Below, piece by piece: positions 1 through 6,403 of a stretch of DNA of 10,866 bases. This DNA comes from Planctomycetota bacterium (GTDB lineage Bacteria; Planctomycetota; Phycisphaerae; WQYP01). How positions within the stretch are numbered: the stretch's first letter is position 1; each line of letters starts with the position of its first letter. The stretch spans positions 1-10,866 of the forward strand of contig JAKCCC010000030.1 of the NCBI GenBank assembly GCA_021838985.1, given 5' to 3'. Under the pieces are notes generated by a model that saw only the letters and a program-made list of their open reading frames with translations, searched no databases and was not told the DNA's origin. Both the position numbers and the translations under genes were made by a program.

Positions 1-422
1 TAGGCGTTGATCGAGCCGATGTTCAGCACGCTGCCGCGGCTTTTCACCAGATCTTCCAGAGCCGCCTGAACCAGCAACAGCGGAGCGCGTACGTTCGTGG
101 CCATCACGCGGTCGAACAGGGCGGCATCCGTGTTCTGAATATTGCTGCGCACCACCCAGGCCGCGTTGTTGACCAGGCCGTCCAGCTGCCCGAAAGCCCC
201 GGTCGCGGCGGCCACCAGGCGGGCCGGTGCGGCGGGATCGGTTAAATCGTCGATATGCAGCCGCGCCGGCGCCCCCAGCGCTGCGGCGATGCGCTCGCCC
301 GCCTCACGCCGGGTGCCGTGAATAAGCACCTTGGCGCCTTCCGCCACGCAGCGCCGGGCGATGGCTTCACCAATACCCGTCGTGCTGCCGGTGACGATGA
401 TGACTTTGTTTTTTAGCCGCAT
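1..422 (-). CDS. SDR-family NAD(P)-dependent oxidoreductase, C-terminus beyond window edge
   Basis: Short-chain dehydrogenase/reductase, probably oxidising or reducing a sugar or sugar-derived hydroxyl or keto group in the cytoplasm. About 140 N-terminal residues are visible. The protein begins MRLKNKVIIV and has the Rossmann motif TGSTTGIG at residues 11-18, an acidic IDDLTD stretch near 57-62, NNAA at 85-88 (family NNAG), the active-site Asn in MATN at 110 and the catalytic Ser in NIGSINA at 137. The YxxxK pair would lie just past the edge, so the full protein should be about 250 residues. The ATG at 422-420 follows AAGGGG at a good distance. Only 18 bp separate it from the upstream isomerase stop, which indicates one operon. 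The family call is secure; cofactor preference and substrate are not readable. Confidence 0.93.
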   Translation of the reverse strand, partial: MRLKNKVIIVTGSTTGIGEAIARRCVAEGAKVLIHGTRREAGERIAAALGAPARLHIDDLTDPAAPARLVAAATGAFGQLDGLVNNAAWVVRSNIQNTDAALFDRVMATNVRAPLLLVQAALEDLVKSRGSVLNIGSINA

Positions 423-440
423 GTTGCCCCTTCCCATGAT

Positions 441-1421
441 TCAACCCGAGCCGTCGCGCCGGTTCCGCTTCCCATCAGCCGGCCGGGCGACGGGACTGAC
501 CGGCGGTAACCGTTCCCGGCCTGAACCCAACCCGGTGCTTGCCACTGCGCTTCGTGAACGGTTGCGCCAGGCGTTATAAAAGCCTTCTCGGCCGGCGGCA
601 AGCACCTCCGCCGGATCCCGCCGCCACAGCGAATCCGGCCACTGATGGGCGGAGAAAACTTCCAGGCAGTACGCGCCTTGATACCCGGCGGCCTCGAGGC
701 CGCCCAACAGAGCCGGCAAATTAATACTTCCCTGTCCTGGCAGGACCCGGTCGGCCGGCCCCCGCGGTCCCAACCGGGGCCAGTCACATATATGCACGGC
801 CATGGGCGGCCGGGGGAGGACAGCGAGGCGCCGCGCTATGTCGTGTTCATGCCAGACATGCCAGACATCCAGCATTAAGCCGAAATTCGGCTGGTTGACC
901 GCATCGATCAGGCGCAGGGCGTCCTCCAGGGAACAGACGAAAGTATCGGCATTCATGAGCACGGGATGCAGGGGTTCGAACATAATGCGCACCCCATGAT
1001 CCGCCGCATAGCGCGCCAGGTCCGGATACAGCCGGTGGGCCGTTTCGTACGCCAGGCGAAAATTATGCGCGGGGGCGTTGCCGCCGATAGTCACCAGCGG
1101 CAGGTTTTGTCCGGGAAAACAGTCGCCGAACAGGTCAATGCTCTGGCGATAACGCCGCATCCGCTCCCGCGGGTCCTCTAATTCCGGGCACATGGAATCT
1201 TTAAACAGGGCGTGGACCCGTGGTTGCACACTGGTGACTTGCAGGCCGCGGTCGCGCAGCCAGGCCAATTGTTCGTGTGCTTTCGCCGGATCCCGGGAGA
1301 TTTTGCGCTCGCAGACCTCGATGCCCGTTACACCCAGGCGCCGATACAAGGCCACATCCTGCTCGAACGACAAATCCCAGGTGGTGAATTCACTGACGGA
1401 AAAAAGCGGTAGCGAGGACAT
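441..1421 (-). CDS. Sugar phosphate isomerase/epimerase (xylose isomerase-like TIM barrel) with odd C-terminal tail
   Basis: Member of the xylose-isomerase-like TIM-barrel family, which contains sugar and ketose isomerases, epimerases and inosose dehydratases. Numbered from the chosen start, the metal-site pattern is present: E149 in IMFEPLHP, D185 in LMLDVWHVWH with H188, H210 in VHICDW, and E254 in CLEVFS. This order of Glu, Asp, His, Glu is typical of the family. The start is the ATG at 1421 (MSSLPLFSVS); an in-frame start at 1466 would add 15 residues encoded by the upstream repeat. The upstream ribosome site is weak. The length of 326 residues exceeds the usual 260-290. The excess is residues 287-326, rich in R, G, S and P, which begin exactly at the AACCGTTCACG repeat motif (563-553). 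It is probably co-transcribed with the SDR gene 18 bp downstream. The reaction is unknown. Confidence 0.9.
   Translation of the reverse strand: MSSLPLFSVSEFTTWDLSFEQDVALYRRLGVTGIEVCERKISRDPAKAHEQLAWLRDRGLQVTSVQPRVHALFKDSMCPELEDPRERMRRYRQSIDLFGDCFPGQNLPLVTIGGNAPAHNFRLAYETAHRLYPDLARYAADHGVRIMFEPLHPVLMNADTFVCSLEDALRLIDAVNQPNFGLMLDVWHVWHEHDIARRLAVLPRPPMAVHICDWPRLGPRGPADRVLPGQGSINLPALLGGLEAAGYQGAYCLEVFSAHQWPDSLWRRDPAEVLAAGREGFYNAWRNRSRSAVASTGLGSGRERLPPVSPVARPADGKRNRRDGSG
553..563 (-). repeat. AACCGTTCACG motif, copy 1, inside the isomerase C-terminus
   Basis: The minus strand reads AACCGTTCACG, encoding N287-R-S-R of the isomerase. The same 11-mer is found at 1625-1615 and 8717-8707. A related inverted copy (AACCGTT on the plus strand, 508-514) lies about 45 bp downstream on the minus strand, so this stretch may be a small inverted-repeat element inside the gene end. 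Confidence 0.6.
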
Positions 1422-1451
1422 ACAGTTTGATCCATCTTCGACAGCCGCCGC

Positions 1452-1625
1452 GGCGACCCGCGGCATTTATTTCATAGCCCCAAGCGTCAGCGCGGGGTAT
1501 GGCCCTGCGCGGGCGCCCGACAACCCGTCGCTGCAGCTTAGTCGCCCACGGCGACCCCCGGGCTATGAAAGAAATACCCCAAGATGCCCCATAGTCTCGA
1601 TACATCAGGACGTCCGTGAACGGTT
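1452..1625 (-). repeat. Palindromic dispersed repeat, copy A
   Basis: Noncoding element between a GxxExxY gene remnant and the isomerase start. It has two inverted arms: GGCATTTATTTCATAGCCC (1462-1480) and, opposite, GGGCTATGAAAGAAATACC (1560-1578). Between them is a perfect hairpin GTCGCC-CAC-GGCGAC (1541-1555). It ends in AACCGTTCACG (1625-1615, minus strand). The central block (GGTATTT, then TTTCATAGCCC, then GTCGCCGTGGGCGACTAA, minus strand) recurs in copy B at 8580-8617 with few changes. Its left arm (1452-1499) also matches copy B on the opposite strand. It may be a nonautonomous mobile or REP-like element; being 30 bp upstream of the isomerase, it could affect that gene's mRNA. I recognise no transposase partner. 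Confidence 0.8.
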
Positions 1626-1627
1626 AT

Positions 1628-2016
1628 GAAATTGATGACCAGGGCCAGACGATGCCCCGTTAGCCGCAGATAACGGAGAGCTTGCGCGCCGAACATCGGG
1701 ACAGCCTTTTCAACCGCCTTGACCGCCATGATGACGCAATCGTCCACCAACATGTCCCAGCGCCGTTTTCCGTCCAGCCTCTGACCGTCGTAGATAACGG
1801 GCGCCGACGCTTCACGCAGGAGGTTCAGGCCGCGCTTCCTTAGCTCCTAGACCAGACAGACCGCGTAGATCGATTCCCGCAGCCCCGGGCCGAGCGTCGG
1901 GTGTCCGCGGAACGCCGCATCCACGATGGGCGTGGCCACTTGCGCCACCCGCTCCGGCGAGTTTGCCCATAACCCACGATTGAGACCTTCGCCCATGCTT
2001 CAGGCGAGTTCTTCAT
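1628..2016 (-). pseudogene. GxxExxY family protein, inactivated
   Basis: Remnant of a GxxExxY protein (PD-(D/E)xK nuclease-like fold, function poorly known). One minus-strand frame keeps ERVAQVATPIVDAAF, then HPTLGPGLRESIY with the signature G-L-R-E-S-I-Y. An in-frame TAG follows (1849-1847), then ELRKRGLNLL, MLVDDCVIMAVKAVEK and LRLTGHRLALVINF. Damage is visible in four places. The TAG splits the gene. The probable ATG (2016) is in another frame, apparently because of a 47-bp near-duplication of AACTCGCC. The ExK motif reads AVK. The C-terminus stops at INF, where the AACCGTTCACG repeat begins almost at once. Family members commonly end in a short stretch after INF, which is missing here. 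The family call is confident from the collinear motifs; the pseudogene call is stronger still. Confidence 0.85.
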
Positions 2017-2018
2017 GT

Positions 2019-2079
2019 CTTGGTCCCTTCGTGCCTGCGTGTCTTCGTGGCGAGCCGGGCTGCACGTCACGGAAATCGT
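2019..2079 (-). repeat. Leader of GxxExxY remnant with CACGAAG-type short repeats
   Basis: On the minus strand, 2050-2027 consists of imperfect copies of CACGAAG/CACGCAGG (CCACGAAGACACGCAGGCAC and on). Translated, it gives the HEDTQARR-like peptide often seen ahead of GxxExxY genes in environmental genomes. It separates the alcohol dehydrogenase stop (2080) from the pseudogene. I see no promoter or terminator in it. Confidence 0.5.
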
Positions 2080-3102
2080 TCATGGCTTGAGCACCGCTTT
2101 GACCACCTTCCCGTCATGCATTTTCTCGAACGCCTCCCTCCATTGCGTCAGCGGCCAAACGCCTCCCAGGATCGGCTCGACATTCAGTTGACCGGAGGCC
2201 AGCAGGCTGATCACGCGCTCCCACACCGGCCAGTTGTGGCTGAAGCTGCCTTGCAGCGTGATGTTCTTATGCACCAGTGGATCCAGTGAAAACCCCAGCG
2301 GCTGCGGCCCCCAGCCCACTTTGCTGATCCACCCCTTGGGCCGCACTATCTGCAACGCGGTTTGCAAAGTGGCGGATACGCCGGCCGCGTCGATCACGCC
2401 GTCCACCCCCAGGCCGTCGCCGGCTTGGGCCCAGTCGGCCAAGCCTTCCACGATGGGAATACAGCCATATTTTTCGGCGATCGCCAGCCGGTCGCGGTCG
2501 CGCGGCAAACCTGCGACGGCGACCGTGGCGCCGCACAGGCGGGCTATGGCCGAGCACAGAATGCCGATGGCGCCCGGCCCGAATACCACCACCCGATCCC
2601 CCGGTTGGATGCGCGCGTTATGGACCGTGGCATTAAAGGCGACACAACACGGTTCAGTCAGCGCCGCTTTTTCCAGCGGTAAATTATCCGGCAGCCGATG
2701 CAGACAGCGGGCCGGCACCCGCACGTAACGCGTCATGGCGCCGTCGACGCCATAGCCGAAGCCCTTTCGGCCGGGATCCAGGTTGTACAGCCCCTGCCGC
2801 GACAGGGGATTATTGAGATCAATCACCGCCGCCGTTTCGCTGACCACGCGCTGGCCGATGTCCCATCCGATCGCCCGCGCCCCGGTTTCGGCAATTACTC
2901 CGGCAAATTCGTGGCCCAGAATAACCGGATAATTTACCGGCCAACTGTGATCCGCCGCCCATTGGTGCAGATCGCTGCCGCAGACCCCCACCGCGCCAAC
3001 TTCCAGCAGCACGTCTTCCGGCGCGATTGGCGGGCGCTCCACCTGGCGTAATTCCACGGAATATTTCGCCGGAGCGAAATTAACCACCGCCCATTCGCTC
3101 AT
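2080..3102 (-). CDS. Zinc-type medium-chain alcohol/polyol dehydrogenase lacking the structural zinc cysteines
   Basis: NAD(P)-dependent medium-chain dehydrogenase of the threonine/sorbitol dehydrogenase type, 340 residues (normal length). Catalytic zinc ligands are present: C41 in VCGSD, H64-E65 in LGHEF, and E150 in LTEPCCV. The nucleotide-binding motif is VVVFGPGAIG (171-180). The structural zinc lobe, normally C-x2-C-x2-C-x7-C, reads D95-x2-N98-x2-S101-x7-D109 with the spacing intact, so that zinc is probably absent. Mammalian sorbitol dehydrogenase is a known functional relative without the structural zinc. The ATG overlaps the TGA of the HUMPS gene as ATGA, with GAGGAGG upstream, so the two are translationally coupled. 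It probably oxidises a polyol or sugar hydroxyl in the catabolic route; the substrate is unknown. Confidence 0.95.
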   Translation of the reverse strand: MSEWAVVNFAPAKYSVELRQVERPPIAPEDVLLEVGAVGVCGSDLHQWAADHSWPVNYPVILGHEFAGVIAETGARAIGWDIGQRVVSETAAVIDLNNPLSRQGLYNLDPGRKGFGYGVDGAMTRYVRVPARCLHRLPDNLPLEKAALTEPCCVAFNATVHNARIQPGDRVVVFGPGAIGILCSAIARLCGATVAVAGLPRDRDRLAIAEKYGCIPIVEGLADWAQAGDGLGVDGVIDAAGVSATLQTALQIVRPKGWISKVGWGPQPLGFSLDPLVHKNITLQGSFSHNWPVWERVISLLASGQLNVEPILGGVWPLTQWREAFEKMHDGKVVKAVLKP

Positions 3103-3812
3103 CGTTTAGCCTCCTCTCGAGGTTGACCATACGCGTGCACTTTCCGGCAGATCATCCGCAAGGACTCTTCCACGTTGCCGCTGGCGGTTTTAAAGGCGTC
3201 GGCATCGATGGTCAGCGGCGCTCCCAGCACCACCAGTGGCGCGCCGTATTCCGGCGTCCGCACGGCTTGTTCGAGGGTTAGTCCGCCGACGGCCTGCACC
3301 GGAACCCGCACCGCCCGCACCACCTCCCGCAGCCGGTCCAGCGGACTGGGCATGCGCTCTCCCCGCGCCGCAATGCCCCGGCGCTCATCATAGCCGATAT
3401 GGTGGATCACAAAATCACAGCCCAAGTCCTCCAGGTACTTCGCCGCCGCCACCATATCCGGGCAGGCCAGGTTGTCACCCATCACTTGGACCTGATAGTC
3501 GCGTCCGGCCTTCACCACGCAGCGGATCGTTTCCTCATGGGCGCGGGCCATCACCACCACGTGCGTGGCGCCGGCCTGGGCCATCATTTCCGCTTCCAGG
3601 TAGCCGCCGTCCATGGTTTTCAAGTCCGCCACGATGGGCGTTCCCGGGAAGCGCTTCCGCAGCGCCCTGACGCCGTTCATACCCTCGGCGATAATCAGGG
3701 GCGTACCGGCCTCCAGCCAGTCCACGCCGGCCCGCAGCGCCATCTCCGCGGTGGCCAGGGCTTCATCAATCGTAGTCAGGTCCAGCGAAATCTGAACGAT
3801 GGGCGACAGCAT
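3099..3812 (-). CDS. HUMPS-family protein: 3-hexulose-6-phosphate synthase / 3-keto-gulonate-6-P decarboxylase-like
   Basis: Member of the OMP decarboxylase superfamily, HUMPS branch: a TIM-barrel enzyme acting on ketose phosphates with Mg2+. The start is the ATG at 3812 (MLSPIVQISL), because GGAGGAAC lies just upstream; a longer reading from 3848 would have no such site. The diagnostic DxKxxD motif is D63-L-K65-T-M-D68 (VADLKTMDGG). E35-A-G-T and I-I-A-E-G near 40-44 match the second strand region of the family. H138-I-G-Y-D142 matches the VHTGYD of hexulose-phosphate synthases better than the HRSRDA of 3-keto-L-gulonate-6-P decarboxylases. The length of 237 is slightly above the usual 210-220. 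No 6-phospho-3-hexuloisomerase lies beside it, so a full formaldehyde pathway is not supported; it may act on another sugar phosphate. It overlaps the dehydrogenase by 4 bp. Confidence 0.88.
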   Translation of the reverse strand: MLSPIVQISLDLTTIDEALATAEMALRAGVDWLEAGTPLIIAEGMNGVRALRKRFPGTPIVADLKTMDGGYLEAEMMAQAGATHVVVMARAHEETIRCVVKAGRDYQVQVMGDNLACPDMVAAAKYLEDLGCDFVIHHIGYDERRGIAARGERMPSPLDRLREVVRAVRVPVQAVGGLTLEQAVRTPEYGAPLVVLGAPLTIDADAFKTASGNVEESLRMICRKVHAYGQPREEAKR

Positions 3813-3844
3813 AGCTGTTCCTCCGCGGATTCCCCGTTGCGCCT

Positions 3845-4303
3845 TCACGGCACGCGCCTGACGCCAAGGCAGTCAAATGGATTCAGCGTCGCGATCTCGG
3901 CGAAGCCCTTAAAGTCGTGATCGTTGAAACTCAGAATTCGCCGAATCCCGTTCTTAATCATGTTGGCAACAAGTTTGGCGTCGAAGCAGCGCCGGTTGAC
4001 TAGGCCATACTTCTCGAGAAGCCCCCTCCAGGTTTGACAGGCGGTTGACGTTTCAGGAAGCAATTGGAACAAGGCCTCCAGGGCGGCCATCTCGGCGCAG
4101 GCCCGTTTCACGGCGTATCCAAAGCCGTTGCTGGCAACCGACTTGGTCATGATAAAGTACAGCTCGTATAGGCTGTGGAGACTAACCGCAAACTCCTCGC
4201 CCTCCTCCACGGCCAGCCGGGAGACGGAATCCACGGCGGCTTGATGATGACGGTGTGCGGGTTGAATCAGGCGTGCCAGGACGTTAGTGTCCGCCAAGAT
4301 CAC
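3845..4303 (-). CDS. PIN-domain toxin (VapC-like ribonuclease)
   Basis: Toxin half of a type II toxin-antitoxin pair; PIN proteins are Mg2+-dependent RNases. Acidic active-site residues are in the expected order: D5 (ILADTNVLARL), E47 (LYELYF), D108 (CFDAKLVA) and D128 (FNDHDF). The length of 152 is usual. The start is GTG at 4303, preceded by GGAGG six bases upstream. The gene starts 20 bp inside the antitoxin gene, so the pair is translationally coupled. It sits between the UroD-like and HUMPS genes in the same direction, 32 bp before the HUMPS start. All four acidic residues are present, so it looks functional. Confidence 0.92.
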   Translation of the reverse strand: MILADTNVLARLIQPAHRHHQAAVDSVSRLAVEEGEEFAVSLHSLYELYFIMTKSVASNGFGYAVKRACAEMAALEALFQLLPETSTACQTWRGLLEKYGLVNRRCFDAKLVANMIKNGIRRILSFNDHDFKGFAEIATLNPFDCLGVRRVP

Positions 4304-4586
4304 GAACGGCCTCCAAGTAAATTGTATCCCGGCTATCGTCCACTTCGTGAGGCAGGCGGGGATGGCTTTCAGCCCAAGCCTTCAGACGGCGCGTCCATTG
4401 AGCGGCTTGCACCGCCGACACGGCCCGCCGCTCTCCCAGTTCCGCCAGGAGCACGGCGTGCTCGTCCTTGGATCGGACAATGGACACCCTGACGGGGTGG
4501 CGGCGCGCCGCCGCGCCCAGCCGCTGCACTCTTTGCCGCAGAACTTCCGGTAGTTTGTCCCACGTGGTGTCGATTGTATCACACAT
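4284..4586 (-). CDS. Antitoxin partner of the PIN toxin
   Basis: 100-residue protein directly upstream of, and overlapping, the PIN toxin gene by 20 bp, the standard antitoxin position. The sequence is charged and soluble: MCDTIDTTWDKLPEVL, then QRLGAAARRHPVRVSIVRSK and an end SRDTIYLEAV. I cannot place it in a named DNA-binding family with certainty; the RVSIVRSKDEHAVLLAEL segment could form a small beta-alpha DNA-binding or dimer unit. The ATG at 4586 follows GCGAGGTGAGCC, a strong ribosome site. The antitoxin role is inferred mainly from gene order and overlap. Antitoxins of such pairs usually repress their own promoter. Confidence 0.8.
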   Translation of the reverse strand: MCDTIDTTWDKLPEVLRQRVQRLGAAARRHPVRVSIVRSKDEHAVLLAELGERRAVSAVQAAQWTRRLKAWAESHPRLPHEVDDSRDTIYLEAVRDLGGH

Positions 4587-4606
4587 GGCTCACCTCGCAG
4601 CCTATC

Positions 4607-4615
4607 ATTGTACCA
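4607..4615 (-). promoter_or_regulatory. Candidate extended -10 promoter for the toxin-antitoxin pair
   Basis: In the 33-bp gap between the UroD-like stop and the antitoxin start, the minus strand reads TGGTACAAT, a TGn extended -10 with a good hexamer. No clear -35 is visible at 16-18 bp. The core TACAAT occurs again at 4578-4573, inside the antitoxin start, so the two copies could be repressor half-sites. Judged by eye only. Confidence 0.35.
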
Positions 4616-4619
4616 TTCA

Positions 4620-5663
4620 TCAGCAGGCCACGTGTTCCTCCGGTTTATGTTGCCGCGCGTATTCAAACATGGCCCGGAGATTCTCCGGCGGCGTCAGCGG
4701 AGAAATCTCGCAGCCACCGCCGACGATGTGAAACCGCCCGCAGATTTCGTGGCACCGGCGGCAGGCCGCATAGACCGTTTCCGGCGTTCCCTCCAACAAG
4801 TCGGTAATCGTCGAGACATTCCCGCAGATTACGCGTTGCGCACCCAGGGCCGCGCGGACGCGCCGTAAATCCGCGGGAAAATCGATTTCGTAGATGTCCA
4901 CCGGCAACTCGCGCATTTTTTCCGCCAGCGCCGTGGTGTTGCCGCACATGTGCTGGCGGCGAAGCACCCGGGGATGGCGCTCTTTTAAAAAATCAAACAC
5001 CCGCTTTTGCTCGGGCCAAAGAAACTCCGCATACAAGGCCGGCCCCATCATGCTGGCCGCCGCGTCGCTCATGCCGATGGTGTCCGCTCCGGCGGCAATC
5101 TGGGCCGGGGCGTAGGCCATGGCCACCTCCGCGGTGAAGGCCAGAAGATCGCGCACGAAGGCCGGATCATCCACAAAATCCATCATGATCGTATTCAACC
5201 CGCGCAATTCCGCCGCCAGCGCCAGCGGCCCTTCCACCCAGCCGACGATCGACATCTCCGGCCCGGCCCGCCGGCGCATAAACTCAATCGACTTGACCCG
5301 GTCGTGCATTCGGCCGCCGCCCAGCGGATCCGGCAGTTTAAATCGCCGCAGCCGGGCCTTGTCCGCTAAAGCGGCGCGGCCCTCGTTGATCGCCGGCCCC
5401 TGGTCGGTAAACCAATCCACGCTGCCCTCGCCGGCAATATCGATCACTTCGCGGGCCGGATCGGAACAGGTCAGCAGGCAATCCAGGCCGAAATCTTCCG
5501 CTGTCTTGAGTTGGGCTTCGGCCATCTTCAGCCCGTCGCGGGTGTAATCAATGAACCGGATACCCGCGTGCTTGGACGCGAACATCATCACCATGGGCTG
5601 GGCCGCCAGATGATCCACCGGCTCACCGCGAATCGTACGTTGAATTCGTTCTTTTACCGTCAT
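4620..5663 (-). CDS. Uroporphyrinogen decarboxylase-family protein, MtaA/CmuA-like
   Basis: UroD-fold TIM barrel, 347 residues. True HemE decarboxylates uroporphyrinogen, but this protein matches the methyltransferase side of the family (MtaA, CmuA), which binds zinc through H-x-C and a distant Cys. Here these would be H238-M-C240 (QHMCGNT) and C318 (GGGCEISPLTPPENL). Other visible family pieces are MTVKERIQRTIRGEPVDH at the start, GWVEGPLALAAEL at 141-153, and DTIGMSDAAASMMGP at 194-208. The start is the ATG at 5663, following GGAGG seven bases upstream; the longer reading from 5690 has no such site. No corrinoid protein or partner methyltransferase is nearby, so methyl transfer is unproven. 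It stands between the transporter and catabolic genes; such paralogues are common beside sugar operons in PVC bacteria, with unknown role. Confidence 0.88.
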   Translation of the reverse strand: MTVKERIQRTIRGEPVDHLAAQPMVMMFASKHAGIRFIDYTRDGLKMAEAQLKTAEDFGLDCLLTCSDPAREVIDIAGEGSVDWFTDQGPAINEGRAALADKARLRRFKLPDPLGGGRMHDRVKSIEFMRRRAGPEMSIVGWVEGPLALAAELRGLNTIMMDFVDDPAFVRDLLAFTAEVAMAYAPAQIAAGADTIGMSDAAASMMGPALYAEFLWPEQKRVFDFLKERHPRVLRRQHMCGNTTALAEKMRELPVDIYEIDFPADLRRVRAALGAQRVICGNVSTITDLLEGTPETVYAACRRCHEICGRFHIVGGGCEISPLTPPENLRAMFEYARQHKPEEHVAC

Positions 5664-6403
5664 GGGAATTCCTCCACTATTATTTCCCAAGCCCCTTCCA
5701 CCTTGGCCGGCGACGCAGTCCCACGCGCTGCCGCGCCACCGCGTGACCGGCCCATTCTAACGCCGACATCCGACCGCACCAAAACCGCAACCTACCGCCC
5801 TCCGTCAACGGCTCCGCGCACATTTCCAAACGGCCGGTGCGAGGCAAGTCGGTGCGGGCGGATTCGCAACGGCCAGCGGGGATTCTCGCGCCCCGGCGTC
5901 CGGTAGCCGCCCATGTCCCCATCGGCGGTGCGAAGGACCCCGGCCCGCGGGACAGCGCCCAAGGGCCTGGCGCGCGGCTTCCGCCACGCTCACGATTGCC
6001 CAAAATGTTTCCAGACCCCCGCGGCGATGATAATTTTCGGGGACCCGCCGGTAGCGCGGACAGCCTGCCCCGCCAGATTGCCGCTAATAAACCCGTGGGC
6101 GACCCGACCAAGCCCACCCGCCTCCTGATGGGGCGACGGTGGGGGGGGCACGGCGGTGGCTGGCCTTGGCAGAGGCGCCACTGCGGTGGGGCGAACAGGG
6201 CGGCTTCAGGAGGCGGCGAACTGGGTCGTGGCCTCTGGTGCACGCGCCACGGCGGACGGCATCCAGCGGATGGGGACACGCCCGGCTGCCACCGGGTCGA
6301 ACGTTTGCACTGGAATCAGGGGGTGGCGAAAGCTCTCCGCGAGGCGGCAGGGCAGGTTGGCCTCCCGCTTCAGGCCGAACCACATCAACCGCCCTTGGAA
6401 CGC
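5664..6403. other. 740-bp stretch without a recognisable gene
   Basis: GC-rich stretch between the second permease and the UroD-like gene. Open frames exist on both strands, but they are rich in P, R, G and S, lack ribosome sites and have no family motif, as expected for chance frames in GC-rich DNA. On the minus strand, short gene-like pieces occur in different frames: MWFGLKREANLPCRL near 6385, KIIIAAGVWKHFGQS near 6030 and SVAEAARQALGRCPAG near 5985. These could be remains of a decayed gene. A run of eight G lies at 6141-6148. The promoter of the UroD-like gene is probably within the last 150 bp, but I see no convincing -35/-10 pair and no terminator with a T tract. Confidence 0.5.

Noticed and set aside
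1452..1625. CRISPR array or tandem repeat
   Set aside because: The repeats are inverted arms with hairpins, not regularly spaced direct repeats with unique spacers.
4620..5663. True HemE (uroporphyrinogen III decarboxylase)
   Set aside because: The H-x-C...C zinc-ligand pattern and GGGCEISPLTPPEN end fit the MtaA/CmuA branch, and no haem genes are nearby.
5680..6279. Minus-strand open frame of 199 codons upstream of the UroD-like gene
   Set aside because: GTG start without ribosome site, low-complexity P/R/S/G composition, no recognisable domain.
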